A DNA stretch of 64,000 nt, from positions 21,161 through 85,160 of the forward strand of contig JBDHVC010000016.1 of the NCBI GenBank assembly GCA_039809495.1. Direction: 5' to 3'. The stretch is from JAFLCL01 sp039809495 (GTDB taxonomy: Bacteria; Myxococcota_A; Polyangia; Polyangiales; Sandaracinaceae). The notes beneath the pieces were generated by a model. The model was not told the DNA's origin. It made no database searches and saw nothing but the letters and a program-made list of their open reading frames with translations. Both the position numbers and the translations under genes were made by a program. Positions 55,538 through 62,978 of the stretch are shown one piece after another (position 1 is the stretch's first letter; every line of letters begins with the position of its first letter).

Positions 55538-56113
55538 TCAGATGTGCAGCTGCTCGAGGCCGAGGATGCGCTTGGCCGCCTCCTCCACCGCCTGGACCTG
55601 CTCGTCGCCGAGGCTCGCGGGGTCGCGGAGCTTCTCGAGCGGGATGCCCGTGCGCGTCGCCATGCGGAGGAGCACCGCGTGCGGGTCGGGGGCGTAGCGC
55701 TCGAGGAATTCCATGATGCGGACGCCGCGCGAGCGCTCCTCCACGCCGAGATCCGGCAGCGAGGCGCGGACCCGATCGAGCAGCATCTTGAGCTGGAGCC
55801 GGGCCATGCCGAGCGGCGTGGAGCGCTCGAAGACGGCGCAGCAGACGAAGTGCTCGTCGAGTTCCCGGAGGAGCAAGAGCGCGTCGGCGGACTCGATCGT
55901 GATCTGCATGTCCGCCGACCACGCGCCAACGGACTGGAGGCCACGACGGTTCGCGCGCACGAGATCCCCGAAGTAACCGGCCGCGTCCTCGACGGACCAG
56001 CTCGACTCGCCCTTCGACCACGAGTCGTAGAGCAGGCAGTCCGGCATCGTGATGACGATCGCCGTCCGCAGGTTCGGGATCTCGTTGGAATTCGTCAGTA
56101 GCTTCTCAAACAT
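55538..56113 (-). CDS. Roadblock/LC7-like protein
   Basis: A 191-residue protein. IPNLRTAIVITMPDCLLYDS and the following helix and strands, MQITIESADALLLLRELDEH with FVCCAVFERSTPLGMARLQL, are the Roadblock/LC7 layout used to regulate small GTPases such as MglA. A helical extension of about 60 residues (GVRIMEFLERYAPDPHAVLL) follows. Its ATG overlaps the stop of the gene before by eight bases. No GTPase is in the window, so the partner may be the ParA-like ATPase or lie elsewhere. Confidence 0.7.
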   Translation of the reverse strand: MFEKLLTNSNEIPNLRTAIVITMPDCLLYDSWSKGESSWSVEDAAGYFGDLVRANRRGLQSVGAWSADMQITIESADALLLLRELDEHFVCCAVFERSTPLGMARLQLKMLLDRVRASLPDLGVEERSRGVRIMEFLERYAPDPHAVLLRMATRTGIPLEKLRDPASLGDEQVQAVEEAAKRILGLEQLHI

Positions 56114-56732
56114 TGGGCTCCTCGAAGGTGCGGTTCAGCTCTCGTTGCAGGAGAGCGAGGTGGGAGTCGTCGAGGAAGTCGCCGCGCACGAGGCCGATGC
56201 AGTAGCGGCCCGTTGGTGTGACGCACTCGGCGAAGTTCAGGACCTCTCCGGCTCGGACGGTGACGGCGCCGCGCGAGGCGTCGGCATCGAGCGTGCGACG
56301 CACCTGCTCGAGCGCGACGAGCAGGGGCGCGAGGACGGCAACGTAGGTCGCGTCGGCCGAGACGCCGTGGATCATCAGCCCGTGCTCGTCCGAGAGGAAC
56401 GTCGACGAGGCGTCGAAGGCGTCGAGCGCCCACTCGGCGTAGGCGCGCACGCGGTCGACGAGGTTTGCGGACGAGAGATCGAGTTCTGGGAGGGTGGGGG
56501 TCGCGAGGCTCGCCGCCGCGGGAGGCGCCGGCAACGCCTCGATCGGTGGCGGGGGTACGACCACGGGAGGCGGCACGACCACCGCGGGCGGCGCCGCCGC
56601 GGGCGCGGTGGGCGGGAGAGCGCGCGCGGGCACGGGCGGCGCCTCGGCGTCGGCGGCGACCGGCGCCTCAAGGAGCGACAGGAGGCGATCGACCTCTTCG
56701 CGGCTAGTCCAGGAAAGCCAGCGGCGTGTCAT
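56106..56732 (-). CDS. Proline-rich Roadblock-like protein
   Basis: A 208-residue protein. Residues 1-25 (RRWLSWTSREEVDRLLSLLE) are helical, then about 50 residues are Pro/Ala/Val-rich (VVVPPPVVVPPPPIEALPAP), a flexible linker. The C-terminal half, ALDAFDASSTFLSDEHGLMI to the end, has the Roadblock-like order of strands and helices including AVTVRAGEVLNFAECVTP. It overlaps the end of the ParA-like gene by 29 bases and the start of the next Roadblock gene by eight. Confidence 0.68.
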   Translation of the reverse strand: MTRRWLSWTSREEVDRLLSLLEAPVAADAEAPPVPARALPPTAPAAAPPAVVVPPPVVVPPPPIEALPAPPAAASLATPTLPELDLSSANLVDRVRAYAEWALDAFDASSTFLSDEHGLMIHGVSADATYVAVLAPLLVALEQVRRTLDADASRGAVTVRAGEVLNFAECVTPTGRYCIGLVRGDFLDDSHLALLQRELNRTFEEPNV

Positions 56733-57507
56733 CGGAGGACTCCTCGGAGGGGAAGAGGCGGAGCGCGAGCTCGGCCTGGAGCCGATCGAAGGCGGCGTTG
56801 ACGGGAGCGGGGCGCTTGCCGAAGAAGGCGAGGGGCACGCCTGCGGCGCTCGCGCGGAGGAAGGACGGGTCGCGCGGCACGTGCGTGTCGAGCACGAGCT
56901 TTGGGTAGAGCGACCACGCCTCCTCGAGCACCGCGAGGCTCGTCTCGTCGCGGAAGTTCGACATGTTGAGGACGATCCCGGCGAGTTCGACGTCCTCGCC
57001 GCGCGCGCGGAGCCCGGCGATTCGCGCGAGGATGGTTGGGATGGTCCGCAGCGCGAGCGGCTCGCACTGAAGCGGGACGAGCACTCACCGGGCGAGGCGG
57101 ATCGCAGTGCTAGCCGTGCCGGCGAGGCCAGCGGCCGTGTCCACGATCACCAGGTCGTACGTGGGTGCGGCCTCGGCGAGTACCCGTGCGAGTAGTGCCC
57201 CTTCGGTGAGCGCCTTCTCCCACGCGTCGAGGTCCTCCGCAGGGGCGCTGCCGGCAGGCAGGAGCGAGAGGTTCCGCTCGCGCGGCGAGAGGACGACATC
57301 TCGGAGCGGGCGCCCCTCGCGGACTATCGCGGCGAGGCCCGGCGCGTCGCACGCCTTCTCGCCGAGGGAGAGGCCGATCGCACCCTGCGGGTCGTAGTCG
57401 ACCAGCAGCGTCCTTCGGCCCGCACGAGCGAAGGAGAGTGCCAGGTTGAGGGCGATGGTGGTTTTTCCGACGCCGCCCTTCTGACTGAGCATGGCGAGCG
57501 AGATCAC
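56704..57507 (-). pseudogene. ParA/Soj-like ATPase interrupted by one in-frame TGA
   Basis: One 268-codon frame encodes a ParA/MinD-type ATPase: MLSQKGGVGKTTIALNLALS is the deviant Walker A, LLVDYDPQGAIGLSLGEK the Walker A' part, YDLVIVDTAAGLAGT Walker B, and LVPLQCEPLALRT the switch-side strand. A TGA at 57087-57085 splits it after ...IRLAR; the frame resumes at once with GTG at 57084 and runs 126 more codons to 56704. Only one codon is lost from the expected alignment. It could be a nonsense mutation, a base error, two coupled half-proteins, or readthrough. A 9-bp hairpin lies 15 bases after the TGA (57069-57049). The start overlaps the DUF4388 gene stop (ATGA). Confidence 0.85.
57049..57069 (-). 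other. Hairpin just downstream of the in-frame TGA
   Basis: Read on the minus strand, CAGTGCGAG pairs with CTCGCGCTG around CCG (nine pairs, one T-G). It begins 15 bases after the TGA of the ParA-like gene. The bases encode QCEPLAL, a conserved ParA stretch, so the hairpin may be a by-product of codon choice. Confidence 0.35.
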
Positions 57508-58511
57508 GACGGTTCTTCCTCTCCGGAGTAGCCGAGCGCTCGGAGGCGCTCGAGGTTCATGCGGACGATCTCGTCCTCGGGCCGGAGCGCCGCGGCGCGC
57601 CGGAAGGCGACCGCCGCTCGCTGGTAGTCACGGGCGAGCAGCGCCCGCGCCGCTTCCTCCTTCTGCGCCGCGAAGGCCCTCGCCTCCTCGACGGAGGGAT
57701 CGATCGCCGGCGGCGCGCTCGGGACGACCTCGCCCACAGTGGAGGGGGCGATCCGCTCCGGGTCGGGCAGCGCGGAGAACGTTCCCGTCCAGCGGAGCTC
57801 GGCCCCCTCGCCGCTCCCGTCATCCAGGGGCCCGCGATCCAGGTCCCCGCCAGTCAGGCCGCGTTCGTCCGTCGCGCGGAGCGCGTCGAGGAGGAGCCCC
57901 TGCCAGTCACCGTGCAGCGAGCGGGCGTCGAGCGTCTCCGGCTCGAGCGCCCGAACGCGCCCGGAGATCGACGGCGCGCAGAGCCGCGCAAGCGCCTCCG
58001 GACCCGAGCCGAGCGCGTCGCGCGCGCCCCAGACCTCGCCCTCAACGACCTCGATCGTGCCCACGTCCCGGCCCTCGCGTGAGCCGACGACGAGGCCGGA
58101 CGCGTGGCTCAGGCAGAGCATCTGGAGGAGCTCGGGGACGCGGAACGCGGGGCTGAATTCCCGCGAGGGCTGGAGGTAGCGGCGCAGGATGAGGCGCACC
58201 CGCGCCGGGTTTGCCAGGCCCGAGGCGAGGTGGACGTTCCGCGGGAACTCGAAGTCCAGCTCGTTGGGCTCGACAGCCGTAAGCATCACACCGCGGCAGC
58301 CCGCGTCGAGCAGCGAGCGGACGACGTCGCGGCGTGGGACCCCGTCCACGCGCCCCACGATTGCGATCGAGACGTCCTGCGCGTCGAGGACGGCGGGGAG
58401 CTCGTCCGCGCTCGCGATCGCGAAAACGTTCACGCCCGGCTGCTCCGACAACCACGCCGCGAGCCGCATGCGCTCGACGGGGTCACGCTCCAACACTACA
58501 GAGACGTTCAT
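57504..58511 (-). CDS. Receiver-like, DUF4388 and TPR protein
   Basis: A 335-residue protein. The first 115 residues fold like a response-regulator receiver (VSVVLERDPVERMRLAAWL, SIAIVGRVDGVPRRDVVRSL) but lack the standard acidic pair and Lys, so phosphorylation is doubtful. Residues about 125-195 are DUF4388/PATAN (VPELLQMLCLSHASGLVVGS, IEVVEGEVWGARDALGSG), used for protein contacts in myxobacterial and cyanobacterial signalling. The C-terminal end has a TPR (RALLARDYQRAAVAFRRAAA). It shares ATGA with the ParA-like start. Confidence 0.8.
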   Translation of the reverse strand: MNVSVVLERDPVERMRLAAWLSEQPGVNVFAIASADELPAVLDAQDVSIAIVGRVDGVPRRDVVRSLLDAGCRGVMLTAVEPNELDFEFPRNVHLASGLANPARVRLILRRYLQPSREFSPAFRVPELLQMLCLSHASGLVVGSREGRDVGTIEVVEGEVWGARDALGSGPEALARLCAPSISGRVRALEPETLDARSLHGDWQGLLLDALRATDERGLTGGDLDRGPLDDGSGEGAELRWTGTFSALPDPERIAPSTVGEVVPSAPPAIDPSVEEARAFAAQKEEAARALLARDYQRAAVAFRRAAALRPEDEIVRMNLERLRALGYSGEEEPS

Positions 58512-58563
58512 CCGTTTCTCGATGAGTCCTGTTGAACGGAGGGCCTCGAGCGAAGCGGGTCGC

Positions 58564-59433
58564 TCAAGCCCCGCCGGAGCGCTTCCTCAGGCGCGCGAGG
58601 TTCGCCTTCACGTGAGGATCCTGAGGGCGCAGACGCTCACACACGCCGAACAGCCGCTCGGCCTCCTCGTAACGGCGGTTCACGCTGGCGCGGATCGCCT
58701 CGGCAAAGAGCCGGTCGAAGTCGAGTACGGGGTCGGCGGGCACGGCGGGCGTCGCGACCTCGGAGCGCTGGATCTCTCGCGTCTCCTCGCCGCCGAGTGC
58801 GCGTCCCGCCTCGCGCGCGGGGCTTGGCGCGTCGCCGAAGAGGGCGACTAGCGCCTGGATTGCACGGAAGCGCCCGAGCGGAGAGGACGAGGCGATGTCG
58901 TCCACCGTCGCGAGGCCGTTGATGCGGGCGAGCACGGCGTGCTGCTCGAAGGTCGCGGGCGCACGAGCGTCCTCGCGGCGAGGCACCCGATCGAGGCCAC
59001 CGAGCTGCGTCGCCCAGTCGAGGCAGAGGCGCGCCTTGAGGTCGCGGATCGATCGCGAGATCCCCGCCTGCCCGGGGCGCCTCGCGCCCTCTCGATAGAG
59101 GAGCTCGAGCGCCTCCTCGAAGCGGCTCGCCGCGACGAGCGCCACCACGGTCGCGCGCCAGGACTCGTCCCCCGCGGCGCCTCCGCTGGCGGGTTGAGGC
59201 TCGCGGGGCCGATGCAGATCGAGCTCGATCACGGGCGCGATCACGGCCGGCGTGGGCTCGGCGCCGGCGGTCTCGAGGTAGTCCGTGGCGCGAGGCTCGC
59301 CGGGCGCGAGCTGGAGCACCTCGCGCCACGCGGCGACCGCGTCGGCCTCACGACCTCGACCAAAGAGTTCGAGGCCGTAGGCGAGGAGTTCTTCGATTCG
59401 CTCGGCGTTGGGCGGCGGCACCGAAGGAAACAT
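58564..59433 (-). CDS. TPR protein, first gene of the Roadblock/ParA operon
   Basis: A 289-residue soluble protein of helical repeats. ELFGRGREADAVAAWREVLQ and AASRFEEALELLYREGARRP are TPR-like, a variable middle with EQHAVLARINGLATVDDIAS is a small helical domain reminiscent of DUF4388-associated segments, and NRRYEEAERLFGVCERLRPQ ends in another TPR. It lies 52 bases upstream of the next gene. The last repeat resembles that of the second TPR protein, suggesting related origins. Confidence 0.72.
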   Translation of the reverse strand: MFPSVPPPNAERIEELLAYGLELFGRGREADAVAAWREVLQLAPGEPRATDYLETAGAEPTPAVIAPVIELDLHRPREPQPASGGAAGDESWRATVVALVAASRFEEALELLYREGARRPGQAGISRSIRDLKARLCLDWATQLGGLDRVPRREDARAPATFEQHAVLARINGLATVDDIASSSPLGRFRAIQALVALFGDAPSPAREAGRALGGEETREIQRSEVATPAVPADPVLDFDRLFAEAIRASVNRRYEEAERLFGVCERLRPQDPHVKANLARLRKRSGGA

Positions 59434-59506
59434 AGCCTGGCGAGGATGCGCGAAAACTCACGCGAGATCCACTCTGATCACTCCCCGATCGGCTGGGGTG
59501 GCGCGC

Positions 59507-60619
59507 TCACTCGAGCAGCCGGTCCAGCCGGTGGGGGACGCTCGGCGCGTGCTCGAGGAGGGGGCGTAAGGGAGCGCTCGAGAGCGTGTGGACGTAGAGG
59601 ACGCGACGTGGCCTCCCGGTCCCCTGTCCGTCGGCGAAGAGGCGCATCACGTGCGCGAAGGTCTTCGCGGTGTAGGTGCCGTCGAGCTCGAGGCCGTGCG
59701 GGCCCGCGAGGCGCGTCGCCTCCTTGGCGCGCGCGGTGGGGAGGCCGTAGCCCGGACCGAATTCCGCCTCTTCGATCCGGTAGAGGTCGCTCGCGGCCTG
59801 AGAGACGCGCGGGAAGCGGTCGTCTCCCGCGCGCAGGAGCTCGAGCGCGGCGCGGATCTGGGCGTCGATGAGGGTGCGGCCGACGAGGTGGGGGGCCGCG
59901 ACGCGCACGGCGTGGAGCGGCGTGACGCAGCCCGCGGCCGCGAGCCCGAGCGCGAGGCCCGCGACGGTGCCGCCGCTCCCGAGCGGCGCGACGATCGCGT
60001 CGAGCTCCGGCAGGCGCGCCTCGAGCATCTGCTGGCCCAATTCGAGCCCCGCCTCCACGTAGCCGAGCGCGCCGACGGCGCTCGAGCCGCCGGGCGGGAT
60101 GACGTAGGGGCGCTTGCGCTGGAGCTTGAGCCGCGTCGCGAGCGCGGCCATCGCGGCGGGGACGGTCGCGCTGTGCATCGCAGGGTGGAGCTCCGCGCCG
60201 AGGTGGAGCATCGCGCGGAGGTTGAGCGTGACGTGCTCGCTCGCCGCCTGCGGGACCAAGACGGCGTGCACCGCGAGGCCGGCCCGCTTGCCGAAGAGCG
60301 TCGTCGCGAGGACGTGGTGCGAGCCGGCGGCGCCCGTCGTGATCAGGGTGTCGGCGCCCCGCTCGAGCGCGTCGCCGATGAGGCGCTCGAGCTTGCGGAC
60401 CTTGTTCCCGCCGTAGACCGGATGCGTCTGGTCGTCGCGCTTGAGCCAGAGCTCACCCGAGAGCGCGCTCGAGAGCCCCTCGGCGCGCTCGAGCGGGGTC
60501 GGTCCGTCGAGCAGCGGGTGGCGCGGCAGCGCGAGCCTCGACCAGCGCGTCTCGAGGAGCGGCTTGTACGACGACGCTCGGTTCGGCTCGCGCGTCGTGC
60601 GGATCGTCGATTCGGCCAT
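59507..60619 (-). CDS. PLP-dependent D-cysteine desulfhydrase/ACC deaminase-like enzyme
   Basis: A 370-residue fold-type II PLP enzyme. LWLKRDDQTHPVYGGNKVRK holds the PLP lysine in GGNKVRKLE, LITTGAAGSHHVLATTLFGK the Ser-His substrate loop, and PLGSGGTVAGLALGLA the phosphate site. Family members break D-cysteine to pyruvate, sulfide and ammonia or deaminate 1-aminocyclopropane-1-carboxylate. The length is slightly above the usual 330. ATG 60619 is followed by a 20-residue tail before the fold. Substrate not settled. Confidence 0.87.
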   Translation of the reverse strand: MAESTIRTTREPNRASSYKPLLETRWSRLALPRHPLLDGPTPLERAEGLSSALSGELWLKRDDQTHPVYGGNKVRKLERLIGDALERGADTLITTGAAGSHHVLATTLFGKRAGLAVHAVLVPQAASEHVTLNLRAMLHLGAELHPAMHSATVPAAMAALATRLKLQRKRPYVIPPGGSSAVGALGYVEAGLELGQQMLEARLPELDAIVAPLGSGGTVAGLALGLAAAGCVTPLHAVRVAAPHLVGRTLIDAQIRAALELLRAGDDRFPRVSQAASDLYRIEEAEFGPGYGLPTARAKEATRLAGPHGLELDGTYTAKTFAHVMRLFADGQGTGRPRRVLYVHTLSSAPLRPLLEHAPSVPHRLDRLLE

Positions 60620-60656
60620 CGGGGCTCGTGGGTTGTACGCGCTCGGGCCGCCTGGC

Positions 60657-62969
60657 TCAATCACGACGCGCCGCCCGCGCGCGGAAAAAGCGGACGCGCG
60701 CGAGCCAGTCCTCGGCCTCGACCTCGCGCCCGCTCCCCCGCTCCTCGGCGCGCGCCTCGAAGGCGAGGACGGCGAAGGCGTGCTCCGCCTCGTCGAGCCG
60801 CCCGCTCGCCGCGAGGGAGATCGCGCGCAGCCGCTCCGCCTCGCGCCGGAGCGAGGCGTTCGGGAGCCCCCGCTCGAGCGCCTCCTCGAGCCGGGGCCGC
60901 GCGAGCGCGAAGCGCTCCCGCGCGACGAGCTGACGCGCCTCGAGGTAGGGGCCAAGCCCGCTCGGATCGGCGCGCTCGAGCCGCCCGATCGCCGCGAGGA
61001 GCGTCGCGCCGTCGTTCGTCTCGCGCGGATCGGGCGAGAGCACCTCGCGGAGCGCCGAGGAGGCGCCGCTCCCCGCGTCGAGCGCGTAGAGGCGGACCTC
61101 GAGCTGCCGCCGCGCGTCCTCGGGCTGCGCGACGGCGAGGCTCGCCTCGTAGAGGCGTCGAGCGCGCTCGCGCTCGCCGTGCTGGAAGTATCCGTCGGCG
61201 AGGCTCGAGCGCGCCGAGAGCACGATCGGGGTCGCCGCCGAGGGCGGCCCGACGAGCCGCGCGAGCTCGTCCTCGGCCTCGTCGAAGCGCCCCGCCCGCG
61301 CGAGCAGCGCGACCCGCGCGGCGCGGACCTCGGCCTGCCCCGCGTCGAGCCGAAGGACGTCCGCGCACCGCGCGAGCGCGCGCTCCGTGTCGCCGCTCGA
61401 CATCGCCGCGGAGAGCTCGCTCTCGAGCGCGGCGACCGCGTGGGGGCAGATCTGCCCGAAGATCGCGGGCCGCTCGAAGCGCAGGCGCGCCATGCCGAGG
61501 GCCTCGGGCGGCAGCGGCACCGTCTCGAGGAAGGCGCGCCAGCTCGCCTCGGCGTCCTCGAGGGGCACGCCGAGCGCCTCCTCGTAGCTACCCGTCTCGT
61601 AGAGCCGCCGCACGACGGCGCTCCCGCGCGTCTCGAGGATCCACCTCACGAACGAGCCGTTGGCCGTGTACGCGCGGCTCGCCGGCTGGAGCAGGAAGCC
61701 GAGCCCCTCGGTCGCGGCGATCGAGGGCGCGTGGCCCGTGTCGAGGAGCGTGCGCGCCCACTGGTGCGGCGTGAGCCCCTCGCGCTCGTCCCACGCGACG
61801 GCGACCGCCACGCCCTCCACGATCCCCGCCGAGGGGAGCAGGCCCTCAAGCCCACCCGAGACGCGGAAGGGGCCGCGGCCGACGCTGCCGGCGACGACGT
61901 GGACGATCTCGTGGAAGAGGACGGGGTGCGGCCAGCCCGAGAGCTGGAGGTAGACCTCGTCGCGCCAGGGCTTCGCGATGTAGGTGTTCGAGGCGCCCAT
62001 CAGCCGCCGCTTCTCGTCGCTGCTCCGGAAGAAGAACGCGGTGATCCGCCCGGGGTGGCGCACGCCGAGCACCTCCTCCGCGCGCTCGACGCGGAAGTCG
62101 CAGTCGTCGCGCAGCCGCTCGGCTGACTGGCGGGGCAGCTCGCGCGGGACGAGCACGGTGCAGCGCTCGCCGTCGAGACGCGCGCCGAGCGCTTGGGCGA
62201 TCGACGCGCGCGTCGAGCGGTGGCCGAGCGCGGGCCCCTCCGCCTCGACGACGAGGAGGCCGATCGCGAGGGCCGCCGCGAGCCACGCCCGGCCGGGCGC
62301 GCGCGCGAACCGCGCGAGGCGCAGCCGCTCGCCGTCGAAGCCCACGTCGAGGACGAGGAGCGCGAGCGCGAAGAGCGCGAGGCTCGCGAGCCGGAGCGTC
62401 GCGTACGGCGCCTCGAGGACGACGTCGGCGTCGTAGAGCGAGCCCGGGAAGAAGCCCACGAGGTGCGTGTAGGCGAAGATCGCGGGCGTCGTGACGAAGC
62501 GCGCGAGCGCGAGCGCGATCGACCCGAGCGGGACGAGGAGCGCGAGGGCGGTGGCGAGCCTCGGGCGCGTCGAGGTGCTCGCGGCGACGAGGCCGAGGAG
62601 CGCCGCGAGCGGCACGCCGATCCCGGGCCCGAGCAGGACGAAGAGCAGGCCCGCGGCGAGGTCGCAGTAGCCGCGGAAGAGCCCCGAGGCGAGCGCCGCG
62701 ACGAGGGGGATCAGGAGCCCCGCCATGGCGACCACGAGCACGCTCCGGGCGAGCGCGCGCGCCTCGACCGGGCCCTCGCGTCGCGCGGCCACGAGGATCC
62801 GCGCGCTCGTCGGCGCGACGAAGAGCGGGAGCGCGACCCCGAGCACGATCGCGAGCTCGAGCCCCATCACGGCGAAGAGCGGCGAGAGCGTGGTGGCGAC
62901 CGCGACGAGCCCCGAGAGGACGAGATAGACGCGCACCGCGCGGAGCGCGAAGGTCTCCTTGAGGCTCAC
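60657..62969 (-). CDS. Membrane HExxH (gluzincin-like) metalloprotease with TPR tail
   Basis: A 770-residue protein. The first 230 residues have about six hydrophobic segments. Then a soluble domain contains LFHEIVHVVAGSVGRG, an HExxH zinc site, and downstream GIVEGVAVAVAWDE supplies a Glu suited to be the third ligand, as in peptidase MA-like gluzincins. The last 300 residues are TPR repeats (ARAGRFDEAEDELARLVG, RFALARPRLEEALERGL). It starts at GTG, nine bases after the TPR lipoprotein gene, so the two are probably co-expressed. It may process or scaffold envelope proteins; substrate unknown. Confidence 0.72.
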   Translation of the reverse strand: MSLKETFALRAVRVYLVLSGLVAVATTLSPLFAVMGLELAIVLGVALPLFVAPTSARILVAARREGPVEARALARSVLVVAMAGLLIPLVAALASGLFRGYCDLAAGLLFVLLGPGIGVPLAALLGLVAASTSTRPRLATALALLVPLGSIALALARFVTTPAIFAYTHLVGFFPGSLYDADVVLEAPYATLRLASLALFALALLVLDVGFDGERLRLARFARAPGRAWLAAALAIGLLVVEAEGPALGHRSTRASIAQALGARLDGERCTVLVPRELPRQSAERLRDDCDFRVERAEEVLGVRHPGRITAFFFRSSDEKRRLMGASNTYIAKPWRDEVYLQLSGWPHPVLFHEIVHVVAGSVGRGPFRVSGGLEGLLPSAGIVEGVAVAVAWDEREGLTPHQWARTLLDTGHAPSIAATEGLGFLLQPASRAYTANGSFVRWILETRGSAVVRRLYETGSYEEALGVPLEDAEASWRAFLETVPLPPEALGMARLRFERPAIFGQICPHAVAALESELSAAMSSGDTERALARCADVLRLDAGQAEVRAARVALLARAGRFDEAEDELARLVGPPSAATPIVLSARSSLADGYFQHGERERARRLYEASLAVAQPEDARRQLEVRLYALDAGSGASSALREVLSPDPRETNDGATLLAAIGRLERADPSGLGPYLEARQLVARERFALARPRLEEALERGLPNASLRREAERLRAISLAASGRLDEAEHAFAVLAFEARAEERGSGREVEAEDWLARVRFFRARAARRD

Positions 62970-62978
62970 GCGCGGAGC

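Noticed and set aside
57085..57087. TGA as a selenocysteine codon in the ParA-like gene
   Set aside because: The hairpin downstream is close to the right place, but ParA proteins use no selenocysteine and no selD/selB is in view. Nonsense or error is simpler.
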